From the NCBI RefSeq assembly GCF_900090325.1, contig NZ_FMHW01000002.1, positions 7,193,001 to 7,257,000 of the forward strand: a stretch of 64,000 bases of DNA, given 5' to 3'. Positions 50,143 through 59,547 of the stretch are shown here, piece after piece. Source of the stretch: Micromonospora pallida. GTDB taxonomy: Bacteria > Actinomycetota > Actinomycetes > Mycobacteriales > Micromonosporaceae. The translations under genes and the position numbers were made by a program. Position 1 is the first letter of the stretch, and the number at the start of each line of letters is the position of its first letter. The notes under the pieces were generated by a model. The model was not told the origin of the DNA. It ran no database searches and worked only from the letters and a program-made list of their open reading frames with translations.

Positions 50143-50469
50143 GTGAGCCCGCGTCGCAACCGCCCCCGCCGTGACGACACCGCCCACCTGGACTCCGACC
50201 GGGCCCGTCACGGTGTCCCCAGCGTGGAGCAGTGGCGGGACGGCGAGTGGCAGGTACGCGGCATCAGCGGCGGCGCGTCGACCAAGACGTACCGCTGCCC
50301 CGGGTGTGACCAGGAGATCCGCCCGGGGGTGGCGCACCTGGTGGCCTGGCCGGCGGACGGGCGGGGCGACCTCACCGACCGCCGGCACTGGCACAGCGGG
50401 TGCTGGCGGGCCCGGGACCGGCGCGGGCCGGTGGTCCAGCGCGGACGCGGCGCCCCGCGCCACGGTTGA
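50143..50469 (+). CDS. Small zinc-ribbon-like protein, unknown function
   Basis: 108 residues. Arg-rich N-terminus (SPRRNRPRRDDTAH), then a likely metal site: YRCPGCDQEIRPG and later RRHWHSGCWRAR (CxxC plus HxxxC). This small protein is widespread in actinobacteria, where it is sometimes labelled ATP/GTP-binding, but no P-loop is visible here. GTG 50143 has TACGCT 7 bases upstream, the leaderless layout. The alpha/beta hydrolase gene follows after 65 bases. Confidence 0.7.
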   Translation: MSPRRNRPRRDDTAHLDSDRARHGVPSVEQWRDGEWQVRGISGGASTKTYRCPGCDQEIRPGVAHLVAWPADGRGDLTDRRHWHSGCWRARDRRGPVVQRGRGAPRHG

Positions 50470-50534
50470 GCGATCTCGGTCACCCGGTGGCCCCTCGCCC
50501 GACGCGCGGACCGCTCAGGCGGGAGACTGGACGG

Positions 50535-51335
50535 GTGAGCACCCCGATCCGTGCCTCCTCGATCCTGCCGGGGCACCGCGAGGACATCGAACTGCACACC
50601 GCGGACGGCCTGACCCTCGTCGGCGAGCTGGCCCGACCGCTCGACCGCGCGCCGGTGGCCACCCTGGTCTGCCTGCATCCGCTGCCCACCCACGGCGGGA
50701 TGATGGACAGCCACGTCCTCCGCAAGGCCGCCTGGCGGCTGCCGGCCCTGGCCGACCTGGCCGTGCTCCGGTTCAACACGCGGGGCACCAGCAGCGTCCG
50801 GGGCAGCAGCGAGGGCGAGTTCGACAACGCGGTCGGCGAGCGGTACGACGTGGCCGCCGCGATCGAGTACGCCGAGTTCGCCGAGCTGCCGAACGTCTGG
50901 CTGCTCGGCTGGTCCTTCGGTACTGACCTGACCCTGAAGTACGGCTGCGACCCGGCGGTCACCGGTGCCATCCTGCTCTCCCCGCCACTGCGCTTCTCCA
51001 CCCCGGAGGACCTGGCCGTCTGGGCCGCCAACGGCAAGCCGTTGGTCGCGCTGGTGCCCGAGTTCGACGACTACCTCCGCCCGGACGAGGCCCGGCAGCG
51101 GTTCGCGGCGGTGCCGCAGGCCGAGGTGGTGGGGGTGCCCGGGGCGAAGCACCTCTGGGTGGGGGACGCCGAGACCGTCCTCGACGAGGTGGTCCGTCGG
51201 GTGAACCCGGCGGTGCCGGTGCCGCTGCCCACCACCTGGGACGGCCCGATGGAGACCGGTGACGCCAGCACATACGCCGATCGGACGGTGGCCTCGTTCG
51301 CCGACCGGCCGGTCCCCGGCCCGCCCGCGAACTGA
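50535..51335 (+). CDS. Alpha/beta hydrolase
   Basis: 266 residues. The nucleophile elbow is LLGWSFGTDL (G-W-S-F-G), preceded by the oxyanion segment CLHPLPTHGGMMDSHVL and VLRFNTRGTSSVRGSSEGEF. The catalytic Asp is probably in LVPEFDDYLRP and the His in GAKHLWVGDAE. It resembles the dienelactone hydrolase / KANL3-Tex30-like group. The substrate is unknown. GTG 50535 has GAGACT 6 bases upstream. An ORF that runs upstream of this start shows no homology. Confidence 0.82.
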   Translation: MSTPIRASSILPGHREDIELHTADGLTLVGELARPLDRAPVATLVCLHPLPTHGGMMDSHVLRKAAWRLPALADLAVLRFNTRGTSSVRGSSEGEFDNAVGERYDVAAAIEYAEFAELPNVWLLGWSFGTDLTLKYGCDPAVTGAILLSPPLRFSTPEDLAVWAANGKPLVALVPEFDDYLRPDEARQRFAAVPQAEVVGVPGAKHLWVGDAETVLDEVVRRVNPAVPVPLPTTWDGPMETGDASTYADRTVASFADRPVPGPPAN

Positions 51336-51471
51336 CCCAACTCCTGAGCTGAAGCCGGCCGGTGTCGCTGGCCGCCGATCCCTGAGCTGCCCCAACCCCT
51401 GAGCGGACCCGGGCCCGCGACCGGTCGGGTGCCGGGCCGACCCCGCGCCGGACCGCCACCCGGCCCGGGGG

Positions 51472-52413
51472 TCAGCGGCCCAGGGCGTCGATCGTCAGCC
51501 GGGTGGCCTCGGCGATCAGGGCGTCGTCGGGTTTCGCGTCCCGGACGTCCCGGCTGGAGAGCACGGCCATCACCACCGGGGCGCCCTCGGGCGGCCAGAG
51601 CACCGCGATGTCGTTCCGGGTGCCGAAGCCGGCCGTGCCGGTCTTGTCGCCGACCGTCCAGCCGGCCGGCACGCCGGCCCGGACCAGCTTGTGGCCGGTG
51701 GTGTTGCGGCGCAGCCAGTCGGTGAGCAGCGCGCGGTCCTCGGCGCTCAGCGCGTCGCCCAGCACGTACGCGTGCAGGTTGGTGGCGAGCGCCCGGGGCG
51801 TGCTGGTGTCCCGGTCGTCGCCCGGGGCGGTCCGGTTGAGGGCGGGCTCGGTACGCGCCGGCCTGGTCGTCCGGTCGCCGAGTGCCCGCAGGTGTCCGGC
51901 GAACCCGGGCGGTCCGCCGAGTTCGGCCAGCACCAGGTTGGCCGCGGTGTTGTCGCTGTACCGCACCGCCGCGTCGGCGAGGTCGCGCAGCGGCATGCCG
52001 GTGGTGACGTGCCGCTCGGTGACCGGGGAGTGCGGCACCAGGTCGTCCCGGGTGTAGCGGACGACCCGGCCGAGTTCCGCGGTGCTGGTCGCGTCCAGCA
52101 GGGCGGCGGCGGCCAGCGCCTTGAACGTGGAGGCGTAGGCGAAGCGCTCGTCGGGGCGGTGGACGACGGTGACGCCGGAACCGGTGTCGACCGCGTAGAC
52201 GCCGAGCCGTGCCCCGAACCGTGCCTCCAGCGCACCGAACCCCGGGTCCACGGCCGGTGTCGACCCGGTGGTGCTGGTCGGTACCGGAGCGATGGCGTTG
52301 GTCGGTGCCGGAGCAGGGGAGGCGGGTACCCCCGTGCCGCAGGCGACCAACCCGAGGAGCCCGGCGGCGGTGGCACCCGCCACCGCCAGCCGAACGCGTT
52401 TCGTCGGATTCAT
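51472..52413 (-). CDS. Class A beta-lactamase, lipoprotein type
   Basis: Hydrolyses beta-lactams by a serine acyl-enzyme. The product is 313 residues. The signal peptide ends in the lipobox LVAC (C25), so it is probably lipid-anchored outside the cell, then an Ala/Pro/Thr linker to about 55. The active-site set is complete: S95-TFK, S153-DN, E189 in EPALN, and K257-TG. No regulator gene is adjacent. The spectrum cannot be judged from sequence by eye. It lies between a hydrolase gene (convergent) and the coiled-coil genes. Confidence 0.95.
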   Translation of the reverse strand: MNPTKRVRLAVAGATAAGLLGLVACGTGVPASPAPAPTNAIAPVPTSTTGSTPAVDPGFGALEARFGARLGVYAVDTGSGVTVVHRPDERFAYASTFKALAAAALLDATSTAELGRVVRYTRDDLVPHSPVTERHVTTGMPLRDLADAAVRYSDNTAANLVLAELGGPPGFAGHLRALGDRTTRPARTEPALNRTAPGDDRDTSTPRALATNLHAYVLGDALSAEDRALLTDWLRRNTTGHKLVRAGVPAGWTVGDKTGTAGFGTRNDIAVLWPPEGAPVVMAVLSSRDVRDAKPDDALIAEATRLTIDALGR

Positions 52414-52427
52414 GCCAGGAGTATCGG

Positions 52428-54383
52428 TTACTCCGACTCGACCGTTACCTTCGTCGGCTTCGCGCTGCGCTCGTCGGTGGTCGGCTTGGTCGGTCGCTTC
52501 CCGCCCTCACCGGTGCTGGTGATCTTCGTCGGGGTGGCACCGCGGCCTCCCTCACCGGGAACCGCCGCCACCGTCGGCTCACCGTCGACCCCCGAGCTGG
52601 CGGCCCCGCCGTCCAGGGTGGTCACCGGTTCGGCCACCGGCCGGGCCTTCGGCTTGCCGGCGTCGCCGTCGGCGGCGACCTCGGCGATCCGGCGGGCCTC
52701 CGCCTGCGCCCGGGCCGCCGACTCGCCGGCCTGCCGGACCGAGGTGTCCGTCTCGGCCAGCCGGGACCGCTCGCCGCCGAGCTGCTGACGGATCTCCTCC
52801 AGGGCCTGCTGGAGGTCGTCGGACTCCTGCCGGGACTGCCAGGTCTCCTGCCGCAGGTCGGCCAGCTCCTGCTGGGCCTGGGCGATCTCCAGCATCACCT
52901 GGGCCAACTGCTGCCGGCCGGCGGCGACCTCCTGCTGGGTGGCGGCCAGGTGCTGCTGGGTCGTCGCCAGGTGCTGCTGGGTGGTGGCCGCGTACTCCTC
53001 GAACTGCCGGCGGGACGTCACCATGTGCTCGTCGGCCTTGCGCCGCTTCGTGACGGCCTCCGCCTCGGCCTCGCGGAGCACCTGCTCGGCCCGCTCCTCG
53101 GCCTCACGGCGCAGCGTCGCCACCTCCTGCTCGGTGTCCCGGCGCAGCGTCGTGACCTCCTGTTCGGCGGTCTGCCGCAGGGCCGCCGCAGCCTGTTCGG
53201 CCTCCTGCCGGATCCCGGCCGCCCCCTGCTCGATCTCGTCGCGGCGGGCGGTGTACTCCCGCTCCAGCTCCTCGCGGCGGGTCGTGAACTCCCGGTCGGC
53301 GGTCTCCCGGCGCTGGGTCAGCTCCCGCTCGGCCGTCTCCCGCTGCGCCTTGAGCTCCTTCTCCACCCCGGCCCGCCAGGTGCCCAGTTCCTGCTGGGTC
53401 TGCGCGCGGGCCTGCTGGACGTACGCCTCGGTTTCGGTGCGCATCCGCTGCACGTACGCCTCGGTCTCGGCCCGGTTGCGCTTGGCCGTCTCGGCCGTCT
53501 GCTTGGTGAGCTGGTCCGCTTCCTGCTGGGCCTTGGCCCGGGTGGCCTGCGCCGCCTCGGCGGCCTGGTCGGTGAGTTTCTTGGCCTCCTGCTGGGCCTT
53601 GGCGTGCGTCGCCCGGCCGGCCTCGGTGGCCTGGTCGGTCAGGCGCTTGGCGTCCTGCTGCGCCTTCAGATGCACCTCTTTGGCCGCGTCGCGGAGCTGG
53701 GTGGCCTCCTGCTGGGCCTTGGCGTGCGCCTCCCGGGCCGCCTCGCGCAGCTTCGTCGCCTCCTGCTGAGCCCGGTTGTGGATCTCCTTGGCGGCGTCGC
53801 GGAGCTGGGTGGCCTCCTGCTGGGCCTTGGTCAGCGCGGTCTGCGCGGCCTCCCGGATCCGGGCCGCCTCCTCCCGGGCGGCGGTGACCGTCGCCTCCGC
53901 CTCGGCCCGTCGGGCCTTGCTGTGCTGCTCCTCCTCGGCCCGCCGGACGGTCAGCGCGAGTTCGAAGTCCTTCAGGGCCTTCGCGGCCTGCTCACGGGCT
54001 TCCTCGATGATGTGCTCGGCCGCCGTGCGCCGCGCCTCGATCTCTTCGCTGGCCGAGGCGAGGATGTCGTCGGCCTGTTCCTCGGCGAGGGTGAGGATCT
54101 GCTCCACCCGGGGCCCCAGATGCCGGAACGACGCCCGGTCCACCACGGCGTTCTGCTTACGCACCTGCGCCAGGTCGCGCTGGAGCACCTCCACCTGGCC
54201 CGCGAGCTTGTGGATGTGTGTGTACGCCTGTTCCCGTTCGGCTGTCAGCGCCGCGATCTCGTGCTCGGCACGAGCCACGTACCGGTCGACCTGTCGTTTC
54301 TCGTACCCCCGCAGGGCGGACTCGAAGCTGGGCTCCGTGGTCACTTCCCCGCCGAGAGCGAACAGTTCCTCGCCGTGCGACAT
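52428..54383 (-). CDS. Long coiled-coil polarity protein (Scy/FilP/DivIVA-like)
   Basis: 651 residues, almost entirely alpha-helical coiled coil. The N-terminal 60 residues match the DivIVA-like start ([20 protein letters not shown]). The rod runs to about 590 with tandem repeats: [13 protein letters not shown] units recur six times at 18- or 22-residue spacing (about residues 210-320), followed by ELxxRRET/EREF blocks. The last ~60 residues are Ser/Thr/Pro/Lys-rich. By position next to mce and thl it corresponds to the Scy/FilP pair of Streptomyces, which organise polar growth. ATG 54383 follows GAGGATGGGG and is preferred over an ATG 15 codons upstream. Confidence 0.82.
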   Translation of the reverse strand: MSHGEELFALGGEVTTEPSFESALRGYEKRQVDRYVARAEHEIAALTAEREQAYTHIHKLAGQVEVLQRDLAQVRKQNAVVDRASFRHLGPRVEQILTLAEEQADDILASASEEIEARRTAAEHIIEEAREQAAKALKDFELALTVRRAEEEQHSKARRAEAEATVTAAREEAARIREAAQTALTKAQQEATQLRDAAKEIHNRAQQEATKLREAAREAHAKAQQEATQLRDAAKEVHLKAQQDAKRLTDQATEAGRATHAKAQQEAKKLTDQAAEAAQATRAKAQQEADQLTKQTAETAKRNRAETEAYVQRMRTETEAYVQQARAQTQQELGTWRAGVEKELKAQRETAERELTQRRETADREFTTRREELEREYTARRDEIEQGAAGIRQEAEQAAAALRQTAEQEVTTLRRDTEQEVATLRREAEERAEQVLREAEAEAVTKRRKADEHMVTSRRQFEEYAATTQQHLATTQQHLAATQQEVAAGRQQLAQVMLEIAQAQQELADLRQETWQSRQESDDLQQALEEIRQQLGGERSRLAETDTSVRQAGESAARAQAEARRIAEVAADGDAGKPKARPVAEPVTTLDGGAASSGVDGEPTVAAVPGEGGRGATPTKITSTGEGGKRPTKPTTDERSAKPTKVTVESE

Positions 54384-54489
54384 ATCCCCATCCTCACACG
54401 GCTTCGGCCCCGGTGCGGCAATACGCACGGCGACGATGGGACCCAGTTCACCCGCGCGGGGGGAGGTGTCGATCGGCTTCGGTGGGCAG

Positions 54490-54537
54490 CGTACGGCGCG
54501 GGGTGCACCCGTTCAAGGTGACACCCCGCGCCGTACG
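54490..54537. terminator. 16-bp perfect hairpin after coiled-coil gene
   Basis: Arms 54490-54505 (CGTACGGCGCGGGGTG) and 54522-54537 are perfect inverted repeats; the 16-base loop holds an extra CACC/GGTG pair. It lies 28 bases beyond the stop codon of the minus-strand gene ending at 54566, so it probably terminates that transcript. Confidence 0.7.
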
Positions 54538-54565
54538 ACTCATGCCCCGATCGATGCGCGGGCCG

Positions 54566-55828
54566 TCAGCTGGACTTCTCCGCGGACACCGGCTCGGCGG
54601 CGGCCTCCTCGGCCTTCTTGGGGGCGGGCGTCTCGGCCTTCTGCTGCGGGGGCACGCCCGGCACGATGCCGGCGAGACCGGAGAGCATCTGACCGAGTTG
54701 CGCGGTGACCGCGTCCTTCTGGCGGGTGAGGTCGTCGACCTCCCGACGCGCGGCCTGGGTGGTCAGCTCCGCCTCGGTGCGCGCCTCGGTGAGCAGGCGC
54801 TGCGCCTCGGCCTTCGCCTCGTTGAGGGTCTTCTCGGCCAGTGACTTGGCCTTGTCGACGGTGTCGGCGGCGGTGCGCTCGGACTCGACCCGGCGGGTCT
54901 CGGCGCGCTGCTCGATTTCCTTGGCGCGCTCCTGCGCGGCGCGGGCCCGCTGCTCGGCCTCGCCGACCAGCTTCTGGGTCTGTGCGACCTGCGCGGCGTG
55001 CCGCTCGGACTCCTCGCGCTCGGCCTTCTCGCGCCGCTCGGCGAGCTGCAGCTCCAGGGCCTGGAGGTCCTTGTCCCGCTTGTCGCGGGCGTCGGTGAGG
55101 AGCTTGGTCGCCTCGGCGCGCTTCTCCTCGGCCTCGCGGGCGGCCTTGGCCCGCTGCTGGGTGATCTCCCGTTCGGCGGTGGCGCGCAGGGTGGCCACCT
55201 CACGCTCGACAGTGGACTTCAGCTCGGCGACCTCGTGCGCGGTGACCGTGCGGAGCTGCTTGGTCTCCCGCTCGGCGTCGGCGCGCAGCGTGTCGGCCTC
55301 GCGGCGGGCCTGCACCCGGACCTCGGCCGCCTCCCGCTCCGCGGTGGTGCGGACGCCGCCCGCCTCCCGCTCGGCGGTGGCCTTCATCGCCGCCGCCTCG
55401 GCCCGCGCCTTGTCGGTGATCTCGCGGGCTTCGAGGCGGGCCGCGGAGAGGATGCCCTCGGACTCGCGCTTGGCCTCGTTGCGGTGGTCGTTGGCCTGCT
55501 CCTCGGCGAGCCGCAGGATCTGCTCGACCCGGGTACCGAGGCCGGAGAGGGTCGGCCGGTTGTTCTCCTCGAGCTGCTTGTTGGTCTCGGCGAGCTTCTG
55601 CTCCAGCGCCGCGAGCCGCTGCTCAGCCTGGCGGAGCCGACGCTGTGCGTCGTTCATCCGCTGCTCGGCCTCGGCGCGGGCCTGCTCGGACTGGGTCAGC
55701 GCGGCGGTCAGCCGTCCGATGAAGTCGTCGACCTGTCCTGTGTTGTATCCGCGCAGGCCAACGGTGAAATCCGGCTGGGAGTTCGCGTTATCGAAGAACG
55801 CGAGAGGGGAGGACTGCTGCTGGGGCAT
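54566..55828 (-). CDS. Coiled-coil protein, second member (Scy/FilP-like)
   Basis: 420 residues, paralogous in build to its downstream neighbour. It shares the start (DFTVGLRGYNTGQVDDFIGR) and the block GTRVEQILRLAEEQANDHRNEA, which matches [22 protein letters not shown] there. The rod (about 40-370) is rich in xAEREAxxVR units. The tail (about 385-420) is Ala/Pro/Glu/Lys-rich. It probably forms cytoskeletal filaments at growth sites together with the neighbouring gene; this is by analogy with Streptomyces FilP and Scy. Confidence 0.82.
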   Translation of the reverse strand: MPQQQSSPLAFFDNANSQPDFTVGLRGYNTGQVDDFIGRLTAALTQSEQARAEAEQRMNDAQRRLRQAEQRLAALEQKLAETNKQLEENNRPTLSGLGTRVEQILRLAEEQANDHRNEAKRESEGILSAARLEAREITDKARAEAAAMKATAEREAGGVRTTAEREAAEVRVQARREADTLRADAERETKQLRTVTAHEVAELKSTVEREVATLRATAEREITQQRAKAAREAEEKRAEATKLLTDARDKRDKDLQALELQLAERREKAEREESERHAAQVAQTQKLVGEAEQRARAAQERAKEIEQRAETRRVESERTAADTVDKAKSLAEKTLNEAKAEAQRLLTEARTEAELTTQAARREVDDLTRQKDAVTAQLGQMLSGLAGIVPGVPPQQKAETPAPKKAEEAAAEPVSAEKSS

Positions 55829-56241
55829 TGGCCCATACTCGCAGACGCCCCGGGGTGCTTCGCAAGAGCGGTGCGGAGCTTTTTGTCCTCTTTACCTGGT
55901 CACCTCCCACGCGCTCGGTGGCCGGTACCGGACAGGCGATCTTGGCAGCTCCGGGCCGGGGTGTGCGGCGTACCTGGTAGACCGGAAAAGAACCGCCGCC
56001 CGCCGGGTCGCCGTTTTTCGGGTCACCGTCGGTATCGATCGATTCGGTGCCGGTCGAGCACCGACGAAAGCCAATGCCGGACACGCAATGACGATCCGGT
56101 TCCCCCGGAGGTCCTCGATGGCCGCCACCGGCCGACCGCGTCCGGCGCCGCGCGGCGGAGCCCGGCTCCGGGACCTCGATTCGATCGGTGGCCGGGGCCC
56201 CGGCCCGACGCTGAGCGGTGACCGGGGCCCCGGCGGCCACC
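55829..56241. other. 413-base gene-poor interval
   Basis: No supported gene. The short frames present lack homology and ribosome sites. GC-palindromic runs near 56190-56240 (GGCCGGGGCCCCGGCC-like, twice) may terminate the minus-strand mce transcript. The A/T-richer stretch at about 55875-55900 and 55990-56050 could hold the promoter of the coiled-coil gene at 55828. Nothing else was recognised. Confidence 0.4.
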
Positions 56242-56706
56242 TCAGGCGGGCTGGACCAGCTCGACGAGGACGCCGCCGGCGTCCTTCGGGTGGACGAAGT
56301 TGATCCGGGAGTCGGCGGTGCCCCGGCGCGGGGTGTCGTAAAGCAACCGCAGGCCGCGCTCGCGCAGCGCCGCGCAGGCCGCGTCGATGTCGGTGACGGT
56401 GTACGCGACCTGCTGCACCCCCGGCCCGTTGCGGTCCAGGAACTTCGCGATCGTCGACTCCGGAGTGAGCGGGGCGAGCAGTTGCAGGCAGCCACCCTCG
56501 GTGGTCGGGCCGACCGCCAGCATCGCCTCGCGGACCCCCTGCTCGGTGTTGGTCTCGGTGTGCACGCAGCGCATGCCGAAGGTTTGCTGGTAGAAGTCGA
56601 TCGCCTTGTCAAGGTCGGCGACCGCCACACCCACGTGGTCGATTCGGCGGATACCGATGTCTGTGACGTAGTCCGCAGCGGGCTTGTCGGGGGAGATCTC
56701 TGCCAT
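56242..56706 (-). CDS. mce: Methylmalonyl-CoA epimerase
   Basis: Interconverts (2R)- and (2S)-methylmalonyl-CoA, needed between the carboxylase/mutase reactions. The product is 154 residues with two VOC (glyoxalase-fold) repeats. Metal ligands are H24 in RIDHVGVAVADLDKA, the Gln/His region GPGVQQVAYTVTDIDAA, and the Glu in GGVLVELVQPA. The ATG at 56706 has a CAGACT hexamer 6 bases upstream (56713-56718, minus strand), so it is probably leaderless. It is divergent from the thiolase gene, sharing the operator-like site C. Confidence 0.93.
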   Translation of the reverse strand: MAEISPDKPAADYVTDIGIRRIDHVGVAVADLDKAIDFYQQTFGMRCVHTETNTEQGVREAMLAVGPTTEGGCLQLLAPLTPESTIAKFLDRNGPGVQQVAYTVTDIDAACAALRERGLRLLYDTPRRGTADSRINFVHPKDAGGVLVELVQPA

Positions 56707-56719
56707 GGCGTTAGTCTGA

Positions 56720-56736
56720 CCGAACAGTCGTTAAGG
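56720..56736. promoter_or_regulatory. Acyl-CoA regulon palindrome (site C, mce/thl)
   Basis: CCGAACAGTCGTTAAGG; on the minus strand this reads CCTTAACGACTGTTCGG, fitting the consensus CCTTARCGAYYGTTC. It lies in the 62-base divergent promoter region and next to the -10-like CAGACT of mce, so it can control both directions. Confidence 0.65.
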
Positions 56737-56768
56737 CGTACAGGTTCGGTACCCCCTCGGAGGCAGAC

Positions 56769-57968
56769 ATGGCTTCGGTGATCGTCAGCGGCGCGCGGAC
56801 CCCGATGGGGCGCCTGCTGGGCAACCTCAAGGACCTCTCCGCGACGAAGCTCGGCGGAGTAGCGATCAAGGCCGCGTTGGAGCGTGCCGGGGTCGCCCCG
56901 GAACAGGTGCAGTACGTGATCATGGGGCAGGTGCTCCAGGCCGGTGCGGGGCAGATGCCGGCCCGGCAGGCGGCGGTCGAGGCGGGCATCCCGATGTCCG
57001 TACCGGCGCTGAACATCAACAAGGTCTGCCTCTCCGGGCTGGACGCGATCGCCCTGGCCGACCAGCTCATCCGGGCCGGCGAGTTCGACATCGTGGTGGC
57101 CGGCGGCATGGAGTCGATGACCAACGCCCCGCACCTGCTGCTCGGTCAGCGCGGCGGCTACAAGTACGGCGACGTGACGGTGAAGGACCACATGGCGCTG
57201 GACGGCCTCACCGACGCCTGGGACTGCTGCGCGATGGGCGAGTCCACCGAGCGGCACGGCGTGAAGCACAACATCACCCGCGAGGAGCAGGACGCCTTCG
57301 CCGCGGCCAGCCACCAGAAGGCGGCCGCCGCGCAGAAGAACGGCCACTTCGCCGACGAGATCACCCCGGTGCTGATCCCGCAGCGCAAGGGCGACCCGCT
57401 GGTGATCAGCGAGGACGAGGGCATCCGCCCGGACACCACCGTCGAGTCGCTGGCCAAGCTCCGTCCGGCGTTCACCAAGGACGGCACGATCACCGCGGGC
57501 AGCGCGTCGCCGATCTCCGACGGGGCCGCCGCCGTGGTGGTGATGAGCAAGGCCAAGGCCAAGGAGCTGGGGCTGACCTGGCTGGCCGAGGTCGGCGCGC
57601 ACGGCAACGTGGCCGGGCCGGACAACTCCCTGCACTCGCAGCCGTCGAACGCGATCGTGCACGCCCTGAAGAAGGGCGGGTTGAGCATCGAGGATCTCGA
57701 CCTCATCGAGATCAACGAGGCGTTCGCGGCGGTCGGCATCAAGAGCACCCGCGACCTCGGGGTCGACCCGGCGATCGTCAACCCGAACGGCGGGGCGATC
57801 GCGCTCGGCCACCCGATCGGCATGTCCGGCGCCCGACTGGTGCTCACCCTCGCGCTGGAGTTGAAGCGGCGCGGTGGCGGCACCGGGGCGGCGGCGCTCT
57901 GCGGTGGCGGCGGGCAGGGCGACGCGCTGATCATCCACGTCCCCGGTGCCGGCGAGAACGCTCAGTGA
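56769..57968 (+). CDS. Acetyl-CoA C-acetyltransferase (thiolase)
   Basis: Condenses or cleaves acetoacetyl-CoA. The product is 399 residues. The acyl-carrying Cys is in [14 protein letters not shown]. The base His is in [14 protein letters not shown] and the second Cys in [23 protein letters not shown] is conserved. GGAGG precedes the ATG. The stop overlaps the meaB start (GTGA), so the two genes are cotranscribed. The neighbouring gene is mce, as in Streptomyces. Confidence 0.95.
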   Translation: MASVIVSGARTPMGRLLGNLKDLSATKLGGVAIKAALERAGVAPEQVQYVIMGQVLQAGAGQMPARQAAVEAGIPMSVPALNINKVCLSGLDAIALADQLIRAGEFDIVVAGGMESMTNAPHLLLGQRGGYKYGDVTVKDHMALDGLTDAWDCCAMGESTERHGVKHNITREEQDAFAAASHQKAAAAQKNGHFADEITPVLIPQRKGDPLVISEDEGIRPDTTVESLAKLRPAFTKDGTITAGSASPISDGAAAVVVMSKAKAKELGLTWLAEVGAHGNVAGPDNSLHSQPSNAIVHALKKGGLSIEDLDLIEINEAFAAVGIKSTRDLGVDPAIVNPNGGAIALGHPIGMSGARLVLTLALELKRRGGGTGAAALCGGGGQGDALIIHVPGAGENAQ

Positions 57969-58954
57969 GCGAGCTGGGCACCGCCGCGCCGTCCATCCGG
58001 CGCAGTCGGGACGTACCCCTGCTGGTCGAGCGGGCCCGCGCGGGTGACCCCCGCGCGGTGGCCCGGCTGATCACCCTGGTCGAGTCCGGTGACGAGGTGC
58101 TGCCGCAGGTCGCGGCGGCCCTCGCGCCGTACGCCGGGCAGGCCCAGGTGGTCGGGCTGACCGGCTCGCCCGGGGTGGGGAAGTCGACCACCACCAACGA
58201 GCTGGTCCGGGCGCTGCGGGCGCGCGGGCACCGGGTCGGGGTACTCGCCGTGGACCCGTCCAGCCCGTTCACCGGCGGGGCGATCCTGGGCGACCGGGTC
58301 CGGATGCAGGACCACGCCCTCGACCCCGGCGTCTACATCCGGTCGATGTCCAGCCGGGGGCACCTCGGCGGGCTCTCGGCGGCCACTCCGCAGGCGGTCC
58401 GGGTGCTGGAGGGCGCGGGCTGCGACGTGGTGCTGGTGGAGACGGTCGGGGTCGGGCAGGCCGAGGTCGAGGTGGCCTCGCTCGCCGACACCACGCTGGT
58501 GCTGCTCGCTCCCGGCATGGGCGACGCGATCCAGGCAGTCAAGGCCGGCATCCTGGAGATCGCCGACGTCTTCGTGGTCAACAAGGCCGACCGGGACGGC
58601 GCCGACGCCACCGTCCGCGACATCCAGGGCATGATCGCGCTGGGCGAGCGCGGGCCGGGCGAGTGGCGGCCCCAGGTGGTCCGCTCGATCGCCGCGCGCG
58701 GCGAGGGGATCGACGACATCGCCGCCGCCATCGACAAGCACCGGGGCTGGCTGGTCGAGCACGGTGAGCTGCGCCGTCGGCGCGAGGCGCGGGCCGCCGC
58801 CGAGATCGAGGCGATCGCGCTCGGCGTGCTCCGCGCCCGGATCGGCTCGCTGCGCGACGGTACGGAGCTGCCGACGCTCGCCGCCCGGGTGGCCGAGGGG
58901 GCGCTGGACCCGTACGCCGCGGCGGACGAGTTGCTGGCCCAGCTCGGTAGCTGA
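57965..58954 (+). CDS. meaB: Acyl-CoA mutase GTPase chaperone MeaB
   Basis: G-protein chaperone (ArgK/MeaB/MMAA family) that loads adenosylcobalamin into acyl-CoA mutases and protects them from inactivation. The product is 329 residues. Walker A is [55 protein letters not shown] and the guanine-specificity NKAD in [12 protein letters not shown] follow. The GTG start overlaps the thiolase stop. Likely clients are the mutases at 41096 and 59548. Confidence 0.95.
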   Translation: MSELGTAAPSIRRSRDVPLLVERARAGDPRAVARLITLVESGDEVLPQVAAALAPYAGQAQVVGLTGSPGVGKSTTTNELVRALRARGHRVGVLAVDPSSPFTGGAILGDRVRMQDHALDPGVYIRSMSSRGHLGGLSAATPQAVRVLEGAGCDVVLVETVGVGQAEVEVASLADTTLVLLAPGMGDAIQAVKAGILEIADVFVVNKADRDGADATVRDIQGMIALGERGPGEWRPQVVRSIAARGEGIDDIAAAIDKHRGWLVEHGELRRRREARAAAEIEAIALGVLRARIGSLRDGTELPTLAARVAEGALDPYAAADELLAQLGS

Positions 58955-59035
58955 AGGTCCACCGTCGCCCCGCCCGGCCTAGTACGCTCGCACCGCCGCA
59001 CGGCCTGGGGCGGTATGGATGTCTTGGGGGAGAGC

Positions 59036-59449
59036 ATGGCTGACGAGGCGACACAGGAGCTGACCGGGACGCCGGGCGCGGTGGCGGGTGGCACGACGCA
59101 GGTCTCCGACGAGGTGGTGGAGAAGATCGCGGTGGCCGCCGCGAAGTCCGTCCCCGGGGTGACCGAGCTGGGTGGTGACGTGGCCCGGTTCTTCAACGCC
59201 GTGCTCGACAAGGTCGGTCTGGACCAGGTCGGCGACGCTCGGCGCGGCTGCTCCGCGCACGTCACCAACGGCGCGGCGGTGGTGAACCTGGTGATCGTGA
59301 TCGACGCCGGTCGGCCGGTGCCTGAGGTGACCAACGGGGTCCGGGCCGCCGTCACCCAGGCGGTCGAGGCGTACGGGCTGCGGGTCGACGAGGTCAACAT
59401 CCGGGTCGACGACGTGGCCCTGGGCGACCTGGCGACGCCGCCGGCCTGA
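59036..59449 (+). CDS. Asp23/Gls24 family envelope stress protein
   Basis: 137 residues. Asp23/Gls24 (DUF322) domain: VSDEVVEKIAVAAAKSVPGV, then VNLVIVIDAGRPVPEVTNGV and YGLRVDEVNIRVDDV. The family is linked to envelope homeostasis or stress in Gram-positives. ATG 59036 has GGGGGAGA upstream and is preferred to ATG 59015. It lies between meaB and icmA. Confidence 0.85.
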   Translation: MADEATQELTGTPGAVAGGTTQVSDEVVEKIAVAAAKSVPGVTELGGDVARFFNAVLDKVGLDQVGDARRGCSAHVTNGAAVVNLVIVIDAGRPVPEVTNGVRAAVTQAVEAYGLRVDEVNIRVDDVALGDLATPPA

Positions 59450-59477
59450 CGTGCCTCCGGGCGGACGGCACGACTGG

Positions 59478-59495
59478 CCTTAGCGATCGTTCAGG
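59478..59495. promoter_or_regulatory. Acyl-CoA regulon palindrome (site B, icmA)
   Basis: CCTTAGCGATCGTTCAGG is a near-perfect palindrome (CCTTAGCGA / CCTGAACGA). It overlaps the -35 position relative to TACACT (59504-59509), with a spacer of about 18 bases, upstream of icmA. Confidence 0.7.
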
Positions 59496-59547
59496 CTGCG
59501 CTCTACACTCGACGTGCAGTCGAAGGACCCGAGGAGGAGCCCTGCGC

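Noticed and set aside
55892..56128. Small minus-strand ORF (78 codons) in the gap beside mce
   Set aside because: No ribosome site, no recognisable motif and mixed composition; a chance frame is more likely.
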